Part shown: positions 44,495 through 50,907 of the stretch, one piece after another
Numbering within the stretch: position 1 is the first letter of the stretch
Layout: each line of letters opens with the position of its first letter
NCBI RefSeq assembly: GCF_007558725.1
Contig: NZ_VLPL01000001.1
Coordinates: forward strand, 373,984 to 437,983
Length of the DNA: 64,000 nt
Source: Fluviicola chungangensis
GTDB taxonomy: Bacteria; Bacteroidota; Bacteroidia; Flavobacteriales_D; Crocinitomicaceae
Direction of reading: 5' to 3'
Translations under genes and position numbers: made by a program
The notes under the pieces: model-generated
Databases searched by the model: none
What the model saw: only the letters and a program-made list of their open reading frames with translations
What the model was told of the DNA's origin: nothing

Positions 44495-44935
44495 TTACAT
44501 CCGGATAACTCCTGCACCGTCTACCAGGCAACGATTCCCTACCATTTTCAAACGGAGACTCACCTTAAAGCCGGGGGAATCCACTCCCTGCAAAATAACC
44601 AAACCGGTTTTGCTGTCGAAGAAATTGATTTCATAACCTTTCTCTGAATAGTCCTGAGCATCAAAGATCGGATCGAAGCCCAGCCCCATTTCCGGATCGT
44701 CTTCCCATGCTTGCTTCATGATTTTTTGGTATTCTTTTTTGAAATCGACTGTCAACTGATCCTGGTTTTCGACCCATTTCCCCGGATCTTTCAGTGCTTT
44801 GCAAGCTGCTGTATATTCATTTAACACGTCCAGAGCAACCCGCGGATCCGGTCCGGTTTTTTCCGCACCAGTTCCATTGGAAGTATCGCACGAGAATATG
44901 GTCGTTGCAAGAAATAAAACCAGTGCTTTTTTCAT
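44495..44935 (-). CDS. Hypothetical lipoprotein, 146 aa
   Basis: I do not recognise the family. The signal peptide ends in TTIFSCDTS (Cys about residue 16); the rest is an alpha/beta domain with helical DPRVALDVLNEYTAACKALK and a beta part with GYEINFFDSKTGLVILQGVD and a Cys near the end (NRCLVDGAGVIRM). The pattern resembles DUF3828-type periplasmic proteins but the match is weak. The frame is open to 44959; Met at 44935 (MKKALVLFL) is the better start. A WG-repeat remnant follows in frame after its stop codon. Confidence 0.65.
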   Translation of the reverse strand: MKKALVLFLATTIFSCDTSNGTGAEKTGPDPRVALDVLNEYTAACKALKDPGKWVENQDQLTVDFKKEYQKIMKQAWEDDPEMGLGFDPIFDAQDYSEKGYEINFFDSKTGLVILQGVDSPGFKVSLRLKMVGNRCLVDGAGVIRM

Positions 44936-45004
44936 CGTAATCAGTTTAAAAAAGTTCAAAGAGTTGAAGTATCAAAGGGAATTCAATTTACCGGATAACC
45001 AAAC

Positions 45005-45565
45005 TTATTGGTATAAATCAATGCAGTGCTTTTTAATTTTTTTGACTTCCGGGTCATGGTAAAACAAGTCCTCCGGATCTTTTCCCCTTCTTAATTTTCC
45101 GATCAATTGATCGTTGTATTCCATTTCGTGGATCATACAAAAACAGAATTCCTCCCGTTTCTCTGCTACTGAAGCCGGAAGTATTTCCTCTCCCGCTTCT
45201 ATGGTCTCCATTACAAGCTTTTCAAAAACAGGTGCATAATACAAGGAAAAATGATACCGATCCCGTTCCTTCATTGCTTCGGGGTAGTTGTAACTTCCCA
45301 GCGCGATCATTGCCAATGCAAAAAAGGTGTAACACTGAAGCGCTCTTTTCAAAGCAATTTCCCGGTTATGCTTTTTCAGGATGAAATATGGGATCAAACT
45401 CAGAGATCCGACAACGATGGTAACGGCAATTGTTCCGCCGATCAGTATAAAGAGATACTCCGATTTGGGCGTATAGGGCTTCTCGGTGAGAATGGTCAAA
45501 AATCCGGCAGGAATGCTTAACAGAAAAAGCAAAAAGATCCAAGCGTACAATTTAAGCTTATTCAT
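45005..45565 (-). CDS. Membrane protein with C-terminal Cys/His-rich tail
   Basis: I do not recognise the family. The 186-residue protein has about three membrane spans (about 5-27, 37-60 and 80-98), then a soluble part of about 90 residues with Glu/Arg-rich helices and FCFCMIHEMEY, and a Lys/Asp-rich end. The C-x-C...H arrangement could bind a metal but there is no known motif. It lies between two minus-strand genes with about 12 bases to the upstream MmcQ/YjbR gene, so they may be co-transcribed. Confidence 0.6.
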   Translation of the reverse strand: MNKLKLYAWIFLLFLLSIPAGFLTILTEKPYTPKSEYLFILIGGTIAVTIVVGSLSLIPYFILKKHNREIALKRALQCYTFFALAMIALGSYNYPEAMKERDRYHFSLYYAPVFEKLVMETIEAGEEILPASVAEKREEFCFCMIHEMEYNDQLIGKLRRGKDPEDLFYHDPEVKKIKKHCIDLYQ

Positions 45566-45576
45566 AGACTGTTCAG

Positions 45577-45927
45577 TTAATTATTATCCAGTTCCTTCCG
45601 GATCTTTAACGGAAGTTTTTCTTTAACTAGTTTATACGATTGCTGCAGGTAAAATTCCCAGTCTGACCGACTCATCCGAGTGATGTCATCAATCAGTACC
45701 CATTTGTACCTGGCAACATAAGGTGCCGGCTTAAATCCCTGCCGGTTCGTCATTTCTTCGAATTCCTCGTCTTTCACTTTGAAGGAAGCCGAAACAGGAG
45801 TCTCATCAAGCTCCACTACGCAGAACATTTTCAGACCAACAGAAAACACAAGATCATGTCCCCACTTCACGTCTTCCGTTACACCCCGGAAACTCCGGCA
45901 GATACTTCGCATTGTTTCAATATCCAT
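45577..45927 (-). CDS. MmcQ/YjbR family protein
   Basis: The 116-residue protein belongs to the MmcQ/YjbR family (CyaY-like fold): VKWGHDLVFSVGLKMFCVVE, DEEFEEMTNRQGFKPAPY and DDITRMSRSDWEFYLQQSYKLV are recognisable. These proteins may bind DNA; the physiological role is not settled. The frame extends to 45963, but Met at 45927 (MDIETMRSICRSF) is the common start. Its stop lies a few bases before the start of the membrane protein gene at 45565. Confidence 0.82.
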   Translation of the reverse strand: MDIETMRSICRSFRGVTEDVKWGHDLVFSVGLKMFCVVELDETPVSASFKVKDEEFEEMTNRQGFKPAPYVARYKWVLIDDITRMSRSDWEFYLQQSYKLVKEKLPLKIRKELDNN

Positions 45928-45983
45928 GTGTTTACTTTCAAATCCAGGTTTGAAAGTAAACAAATATTGAATGAACGACTACA

Positions 45984-46337
45984 TTACTGCTTAATTTCGT
46001 TTTCCAAATCAGCCAAAGCCCCGCCGTTGAATACTTTGTATCCCTTTTCTTTCAACAGGTTCATGGCTTTGACACTCCTTAGTCCGTGCGAACAAACGGT
46101 GATATACGTTTTGCTTTTGTCCAGTGGAAGTTTGGCCGTATGCAACCGGCTCAATTGCAGGTTAACGGATCCTTTCAAATGCCCTGTCCGGTATTCCGCC
46201 GGTGTTCTTACATCCAGGACGATGGCTCCCTGTTCTATTTTCTTTGCCAATCCCTTATCGAGGTTCAGGAAACGGTAAGTTCTGTAACCAATATACAGCA
46301 GCAAACAAGCTCCTGCTATAATTCCAATTGCTTTCAT
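45984..46337 (-). CDS. Membrane-anchored rhodanese-like protein
   Basis: The 117-residue protein has one N-terminal membrane span (about 3-19) and a rhodanese domain: AIVLDVRTPAEYRTGHLKGSVNL and the active-site loop VCSHGLRS (Cys82). Rhodaneses transfer sulfur from thiosulfate or persulfides to acceptors. The gene starts one base after the DUF3817 gene stop on the same strand and so belongs to the TetR-headed operon. The active Cys is intact. Confidence 0.88.
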   Translation of the reverse strand: MKAIGIIAGACLLLYIGYRTYRFLNLDKGLAKKIEQGAIVLDVRTPAEYRTGHLKGSVNLQLSRLHTAKLPLDKSKTYITVCSHGLRSVKAMNLLKEKGYKVFNGGALADLENEIKQ

Positions 46338-46338
46338 C

Positions 46339-46659
46339 CTATTTGTTATTTGAGGATCTCATCCTTCTTAAAATTTTTCGGTCGATGTAGAAGGTTCCTA
46401 GCGGGACGATGCAAGCCAACAACACTTTCCAGGTGGTTTCTTTGAATTTCCACTGATACTCTACTCCAACACTCAGCGTATTGAAAATAAACAACAGAAA
46501 TAATGCTCCGTGAATGGTACCGATTACTTTTGAAAACTCAGGGATTCCGAGGCTATATTTTAAAGGCAACGCTATGAACAGCAGTACGAGCAGGGATATT
46601 CCTTCCAGGAACCCGATAAGGCGTAAACGGTCAACTTTTGATTGAATGAATCGGATCAT
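46339..46659 (-). CDS. DUF3817 membrane protein
   Basis: The 106-residue protein has about three membrane spans and the DUF3817 sequence pattern LRLIGFLEGISLLVLLFIA, LKYSLGIPEFSKVIGTIHGALF and ACIVPLGTFYIDRKIL. The family is of unknown function. The frame is open to 46713, but Met at 46659 (MIRFIQSKVDRLRL) lies one base past the upstream gene's stop. It is in the operon with the cytochrome-b-like membrane protein and the rhodanese. Confidence 0.8.
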   Translation of the reverse strand: MIRFIQSKVDRLRLIGFLEGISLLVLLFIALPLKYSLGIPEFSKVIGTIHGALFLLFIFNTLSVGVEYQWKFKETTWKVLLACIVPLGTFYIDRKILRRMRSSNNK

Positions 46660-46660
46660 A

Positions 46661-47119
46661 TTATCTGAAATAAGGTCTGTTTGAAAATGGTGAAAACGGC
46701 CACGGAATAGCACTAAAAATCAACAGGAAGGCAAGCAGAAACCAAAGCAACATCGTCTTAAACTTTGCAGAATCGCTTTCCATTCGTTTCGCTTTTGCGG
46801 AACCGATCGTTACTATTACGATTGCAAGCAACATGATCAGTGCATGCACCAATGAATAAAACGTCACGTCCCAATTCCTTAGCGCTTCCCCTGTGTGTTT
46901 CCAAAAGTATTTCACGGCCGGACTTTGCACGTATACCAAAATCCCGATGATCAGCTGAACATGTGTGATGGTTGCTGTCCAGTGACGCACGGCATTATCT
47001 GTTTTCGAAAAGGGTTTCCGGAACTTCAGACCTGTGTATCCGCGATAAACTGCGTAAATGAGACTGATTACCACCAGCCACCGGGTCAGGGAATGAAGAA
47101 ATATAAGCGTTGAATACAT
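46661..47119 (-). CDS. Cytochrome-b-like four-helix membrane protein
   Basis: The 152-residue protein has four membrane spans with conserved histidines at HSLTRW (His9), WTATITHVQL and YSLVHALIMLL, a layout like di-haem cytochrome b561/CopD-type proteins that are often annotated as cytochrome B in Bacteroidota. Haem binding is inference. The gene lies directly below the TetR gene on the same strand, with an operator-like palindrome between them, and starts the operon with DUF3817 and the rhodanese. Confidence 0.65.
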   Translation of the reverse strand: MYSTLIFLHSLTRWLVVISLIYAVYRGYTGLKFRKPFSKTDNAVRHWTATITHVQLIIGILVYVQSPAVKYFWKHTGEALRNWDVTFYSLVHALIMLLAIVIVTIGSAKAKRMESDSAKFKTMLLWFLLAFLLIFSAIPWPFSPFSNRPYFR

Positions 47120-47146
47120 CGAAAAAGTTTAATCGATGTAAAAATA

Positions 47147-47180
47147 ATCTAAAAACATACTGATTAGTATGTTTTTAGAT
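47147..47180. promoter_or_regulatory. 34-bp perfect inverted repeat: TetR-type operator and/or terminator
   Basis: ATCTAAAAACATACT (47147-47161) and AGTATGTTTTTAGAT (47166-47180) flank GATT and are exactly complementary. ACATACT-N4-AGTATGT is of the size and form of TetR-family operators. It also forms a stable hairpin with T-rich sequence after it on the minus strand, so it can end the tetR transcript. It is the only candidate control site for the membrane protein operon downstream of tetR. Confidence 0.7.
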
Positions 47181-47187
47181 AAAAAAA

Positions 47188-47778
47188 TCACTCCAAACTC
47201 TTCAAATAGTTCTTAAGTTCTTTTAAATAAAGAAGATAGGATTCTTTTCCGTTATCCAATTTCCCAAGGTTCCGCACCCCCCAATACCCCGACATGATCA
47301 TTACAGTCACTTGCCTGGCATTTACATCTCTTCGGACAAAGCCGTTCTTTTTACCCTCATCCAAAGCCTCTGTCAGTGCCGCCTCCCATTGATGGGACAG
47401 TTCATTCATTGCATGATTGAAATCGGCATTCCAGGGTGTCATTTCCTGCGTCAGATTGGAAGCAGGACAACCAAACTCTGGTTTCAGGAACGGATTCTCA
47501 ATCAGTAAGTGATGCACCATTTCGTAAATGAATTCCAACGGGTTTCCCTGGTTTTTAAGTGGCACAATGAAACTTTCCGCCATGGTGGGTTTCAAGATTT
47601 CTCGAATAATGGCCAGCCCCATTTCATCCTTGTTTTTGAAATGATAATAAAAAGCTCCTTTCGTTACCCGTGTTGTTGCAAGAATATCATCGATACTGGT
47701 TGTCTGATAGCCTTTGACGTAAATCAGTTCAAATGCTTTCTGCAAGATGGTCAGGCGTGTTGCCTCCGCTTTTTTCAT
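47188..47778 (-). CDS. TetR family transcriptional repressor
   Basis: The 196-residue protein has an N-terminal TetR helix-turn-helix (residues about 5-50: ATRLTILQKAFELIYVKGYQ, then SIDDILATTRVTKGAFYYHF) and a ligand-binding domain of the AcrR/YcdC-type (SPASNLTQEM region reads FGCPASNLTQEMTPWN). Members are repressors released by small molecules. It is encoded upstream of and on the same strand as the cytochrome-b-like/DUF3817/rhodanese operon, with an inverted repeat between, so that operon is its likely target. Confidence 0.9.
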   Translation of the reverse strand: MKKAEATRLTILQKAFELIYVKGYQTTSIDDILATTRVTKGAFYYHFKNKDEMGLAIIREILKPTMAESFIVPLKNQGNPLEFIYEMVHHLLIENPFLKPEFGCPASNLTQEMTPWNADFNHAMNELSHQWEAALTEALDEGKKNGFVRRDVNARQVTVMIMSGYWGVRNLGKLDNGKESYLLYLKELKNYLKSLE

Positions 47779-47822
47779 AACGATTGTTGCTTCCTGTTTT
47801 TTACAAAGGAATGAAAACTTTA

Positions 47823-47856
47823 GGGATCTGCAAGGAGCAAACTCTTTACAGATCCC
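47823..47856. terminator. Terminator hairpin after the PQQ sugar dehydrogenase gene
   Basis: GGGATCTG (47823-47830) pairs with CAGATCCC (47849-47856). T-rich sequence flanks it on the plus strand and a moderate T-tract on the minus strand. It lies 39 bases past the stop of the minus-strand dehydrogenase gene, ahead of tetR. Confidence 0.6.
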
Positions 47857-47894
47857 GTTTTTGTTTCAATTCGTTATGGTGTTATCAACCCCTT

Positions 47895-49253
47895 CTATTT
47901 CATCAATTTTGACCGCTGGACCTGATCATTCTCCACGAATTTGACTTCTACCGCGTAAGTACCGGTAGCCAGTTTGGTGATGTCCAGATGCTGTCCGGCT
48001 TCCACATTCTTAAATTCCAGAACTGTTTTCCCGTTTAAGTCCAGGATAGAAACCTGTTCTGCAGCATTACCCGGCATGAGCTGGATATAGTTGTCTGCAG
48101 GATTCGGAATCACCAGGGAAGCATTTGCGTCGAACTCTTTTACTCCCAATGAATTCGGCGTTATTATTTTAATAATCGGATTGGTTCCCGAATTGGTTGC
48201 GATGTAAATTTCCAGATTAGGTCCAATGGCGATGTCACGTAAGCGACCAAACTGACCAAAGAAATACTGGTCTTCATCAATCACAGCACTTGCTGTGGCA
48301 TTGAGTTTCAGTGCTACCAGGCGCTGACCGTTCAAGGTTGTAAGCAGAATCCGCTGGTCCCATTCAGGGAATGCCAGATTGTCATAATACACCAAATCAG
48401 CTGTTGCGATGGTGGGTGTCCAAGCATAGATTGGTTCCTGGTACAAACCGGTTGCGCACGGTGTGTCTTCAAAAGGTTCATCACAAAATCCGTGGACCAA
48501 TGGCCACCCGTAATTTTTTCCCGGTTCAAGTACGGAAAGTTCATCGTCGGTTGTCGGACCATGTTCGGAAATGATGACCGTCCCATTTGGCAAGGTGCAA
48601 ATTCCCTGTGAATTGCGGTGTCCCATGGTATAAATGTATGATCCCGGATCGGGATTGTCGTCAGGGATCGTTCCATCCGTATTTACCCGGAGGTATTTAC
48701 CCGAAAGCGAATTGGGGTCTTGTGCCAGCTGATCCTGTGAGCATTCTCCTGTAGACATGAGCAGGGTTTTATCCGGAAGGAAATGCAGGCGTGAACCGTC
48801 ATGGTTCGAATAAGCAAGAATACTGTCAATGAGTGTATCCTGGATGGTCAGATCAGTCCCATCGTATGTATATTTCACCAAACATTCGTTAAAGTATCCC
48901 TGACTGTCTTCGGGCCCGTAGGTATATACAAGAAAAACTTCTGCAATGACCGGAAAATCGGGATGAAGTGCCATTCCCAACAAACCGCTTTCTCCAACAG
49001 CGTGTATGTCATTTCTTATGTCCAGCACGGTATCTTTGATTCCAGTAAGCAGATTGATCCGGCTTACCAGGCCGTCACGTTCGGTTACCCACAAATAATT
49101 TTCTCCTTCCAGTGTAATCTCCCAAGGAACCGAACTATTGGTTGCAAGTGTGTCGATATAAACGGTTGTTGCGCCAACCTGCTGAGCCGTTTGAGCATGA
49201 ACCAACGGAACAAATCCCAGCAAAACGATAAAAAGTATTTTTTTGAATTCCAT
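47895..49253 (-). CDS. PQQ-dependent sugar dehydrogenase-like protein with T9SS sorting tail
   Basis: The 452-residue protein has a signal peptide (about 1-20), a six-bladed beta-propeller of the glucose/sorbosone dehydrogenase family (residues about 25-365: ESGLLGMALHPDFP, SNHDGSRLHFLPDKTLLMSTGE, MGHRNSQGICTLPNG, ISEHGPTTDDELSVLEPGKNYGWP), and a type A T9SS C-terminal domain (about 375-452: LVIPNPADNYIQLMPG, TGTYAVEVKF). The His in SNHDGSRL and the GHRNSQG/EHGP loops match soluble glucose dehydrogenase, which uses PQQ and calcium. It should be carried to the cell surface. The sugar is unknown. Confidence 0.9.
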   Translation of the reverse strand: MEFKKILFIVLLGFVPLVHAQTAQQVGATTVYIDTLATNSSVPWEITLEGENYLWVTERDGLVSRINLLTGIKDTVLDIRNDIHAVGESGLLGMALHPDFPVIAEVFLVYTYGPEDSQGYFNECLVKYTYDGTDLTIQDTLIDSILAYSNHDGSRLHFLPDKTLLMSTGECSQDQLAQDPNSLSGKYLRVNTDGTIPDDNPDPGSYIYTMGHRNSQGICTLPNGTVIISEHGPTTDDELSVLEPGKNYGWPLVHGFCDEPFEDTPCATGLYQEPIYAWTPTIATADLVYYDNLAFPEWDQRILLTTLNGQRLVALKLNATASAVIDEDQYFFGQFGRLRDIAIGPNLEIYIATNSGTNPIIKIITPNSLGVKEFDANASLVIPNPADNYIQLMPGNAAEQVSILDLNGKTVLEFKNVEAGQHLDITKLATGTYAVEVKFVENDQVQRSKLMK

Positions 49254-49337
49254 AACCGAAAATTTTAGTTTACTCTATTTCAAGTTAGGGAAAGCGGGAA
49301 CGGATACAAAAAAACAGGCGTTAATAAATGGTAATTC

Positions 49338-49369
49338 AAAAGGAAGAATAATTTTGAATTCTTCCTTTT
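49338..49369. terminator. Bidirectional terminator hairpin
   Basis: AAAAGGAAGAAT (49338-49349) pairs with ATTCTTCCTTTT (49358-49369), with a T-run on both sides. It lies downstream of the minus-strand DUF1801 gene, 46 bases past its stop, and ends the GH92 cluster. Confidence 0.8.
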
Positions 49370-49414
49370 TTTACACGTATGAGAAATGCCTGAGTTTCTA
49401 CTTCCTTATGATTT

Positions 49415-49837
49415 TCATGTGCTGTATTTTTTCGTGGTGCGGGCCACAGTATCCTTCATCAGTTTGACCAGGCAATCCTGGTTGATATCCGACAGTTTTT
49501 TGACGTAAATACACGCTTTTCCCATGGTAAATTTCCCCAGATCCTTTAGTAATTCTTCCTGTCCGTGCTCCCCGGTGGAAACATACAATGAAATAGCGGC
49601 TTTTCTCGGAGAAAATCCCAACAGCGGAGCATCTCCTTCATGTCCACTGGCATATTTGTAGTGATATGTTCCGAAACCAATGATACTTGGTCCCCACATT
49701 TTCGCTTTGAACCCGGAAACTTTTTCCATCAAACCGATAAGTTCCTGACTGTCTTTGCGTTTTTGTTCCGAATCGGTGAATTCCAGGATGAATTCGTTAA
49801 CGTCTTTGGTTGTTTCCGCTGTTTTTGTTTTTGCCAT
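49415..49837 (-). CDS. DUF1801 family protein
   Basis: The 140-residue cytoplasmic protein has the DUF1801/YdhG-like fold: KAKMWGPSIIGFGTYHYKY, a conserved Gly-Phe-Ser-Pro-Arg-Lys stretch (LLGFSPRKAAISLYV) and CIYVKKLSDINQDCLVKL. The fold is related to frataxin (CyaY). It is the last gene of a minus-strand group with the YdeI-like, DinB-like and GH92 genes. Its function is unknown. Confidence 0.85.
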   Translation of the reverse strand: MAKTKTAETTKDVNEFILEFTDSEQKRKDSQELIGLMEKVSGFKAKMWGPSIIGFGTYHYKYASGHEGDAPLLGFSPRKAAISLYVSTGEHGQEELLKDLGKFTMGKACIYVKKLSDINQDCLVKLMKDTVARTTKKYST

Positions 49838-49876
49838 GATTGAGAGTTTTGAGTGTAAATATTTTAGAAAGGGAGT

Positions 49877-50362
49877 TTATTTCAACCCGTCCCTGCCGAT
49901 GAAGCGCTCTTTGCCCAATAAAAAATCAATTGCTTTTATAACGTTTCTGTCTACACTTGCTTCTGTTTTCAAATTTGCAATATAGCGAACTATTTCATGT
50001 TGAAGGGATGGTGCCAAACTTTCAAATATCACATTGGCCTGAGCGTTTTCTTTCAAGGCTTGTACTAATTTGGGATGGGGCTGAATCGTACGGTCCGAGA
50101 GGTCCAGTTCGATTCCTATTTTTATTTTCTCCCCTATTCTCTCCGGGGATTTCGGAAGCATTTTCGTATTGATGTACAATCTCCATTCACCCGCATAGCG
50201 AACCAGGGTTTGCTGATATGGTTTCCCGTTGACGGTCCCTTTCACCGGAACCGGACCTTTATCTTTCCCGAATTCCCGGAATAAGTCCGCTAAAACCGGC
50301 CCGGGAACGAAGACGAACGGATTCATTCCAATGATCTTTATTTTCGCATCGAATATGTTCAT
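49877..50362 (-). CDS. YdeI/OmpD-associated-like protein (DUF1905)
   Basis: The 161-residue protein has the DUF1905 beta domain (VKGTVNGKPYQQTLVRYAGEW, YINTKMLPKSPERIGEKIKI) and a C-terminal bacteriocin-protection YdeI/OmpD-associated helical part (FESLAPSLQHEIVRYIANLK). The family is of unknown function; its members often occur next to DUF1801 and DinB proteins, as here. The gene lies nine bases below the DinB-like gene. Confidence 0.85.
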   Translation of the reverse strand: MNIFDAKIKIIGMNPFVFVPGPVLADLFREFGKDKGPVPVKGTVNGKPYQQTLVRYAGEWRLYINTKMLPKSPERIGEKIKIGIELDLSDRTIQPHPKLVQALKENAQANVIFESLAPSLQHEIVRYIANLKTEASVDRNVIKAIDFLLGKERFIGRDGLK

Positions 50363-50370
50363 TTCCCGAA

Positions 50371-50889
50371 TTATTGAACTATTAATTTTTTAATGATCAC
50401 AATCTGTCCCAAATGATAATGCATGTGCTCTACGATCCCGGCTATGTTGCGGTAATTGGTCCCGTATTTCGGGTCGAAGAAATCCCGGGTGAGTTGCTCG
50501 TCCGGTAATTGCTCAATCAGCGAGGCGGCTTTTTCTGCCCTTTGCCAAATTCCCTCCAGTAATTCTTCCCAATCCTCTTTTGACCGGATGGCAGGCAGAA
50601 GCCAGCTCATTTCATCTTTTCCCGTCAGTTTGTTTTCTTCCAGAACGGTTATCAACACATTCACATAATAGGTCATATGAACCGTTAATGCTGCGATTGA
50701 ATTGAGTGAATAAACCTGTGTCAGTGCGTCTTCCCATTTCACATCAGACAAGGTCGATCGCAAATCCGTTACGGTCCAGTTACCTCCGAAATGAACATCT
50801 CTCAGATGTTTTGCCAGTTGTTTGGATATACTCATCTGCTTTTTTTCCAAAGATTCTATTTTTTTGTCGTTACCGGCATCTATTTTCAT
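50371..50889 (-). CDS. DinB-like metal-binding protein
   Basis: The 172-residue protein has a DinB/DUF1572-type four-helix bundle; metal ligands are likely among the His residues of VHMTYYVNVL and HMHYHLGQIVIIKKL. Met at 50889 or Met at 50835 (MSISKQLAKHLRDVHFGG) could be the start; the second is nearer to the usual family start. DinB-like proteins include thiol-dependent S-transferases. It lies between the YdeI-like and GH92 genes, in the same direction. Confidence 0.82.
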   Translation of the reverse strand: MKIDAGNDKKIESLEKKQMSISKQLAKHLRDVHFGGNWTVTDLRSTLSDVKWEDALTQVYSLNSIAALTVHMTYYVNVLITVLEENKLTGKDEMSWLLPAIRSKEDWEELLEGIWQRAEKAASLIEQLPDEQLTRDFFDPKYGTNYRNIAGIVEHMHYHLGQIVIIKKLIVQ

Positions 50890-50907
50890 TGATTTTTCAC
50901 TCAGATC

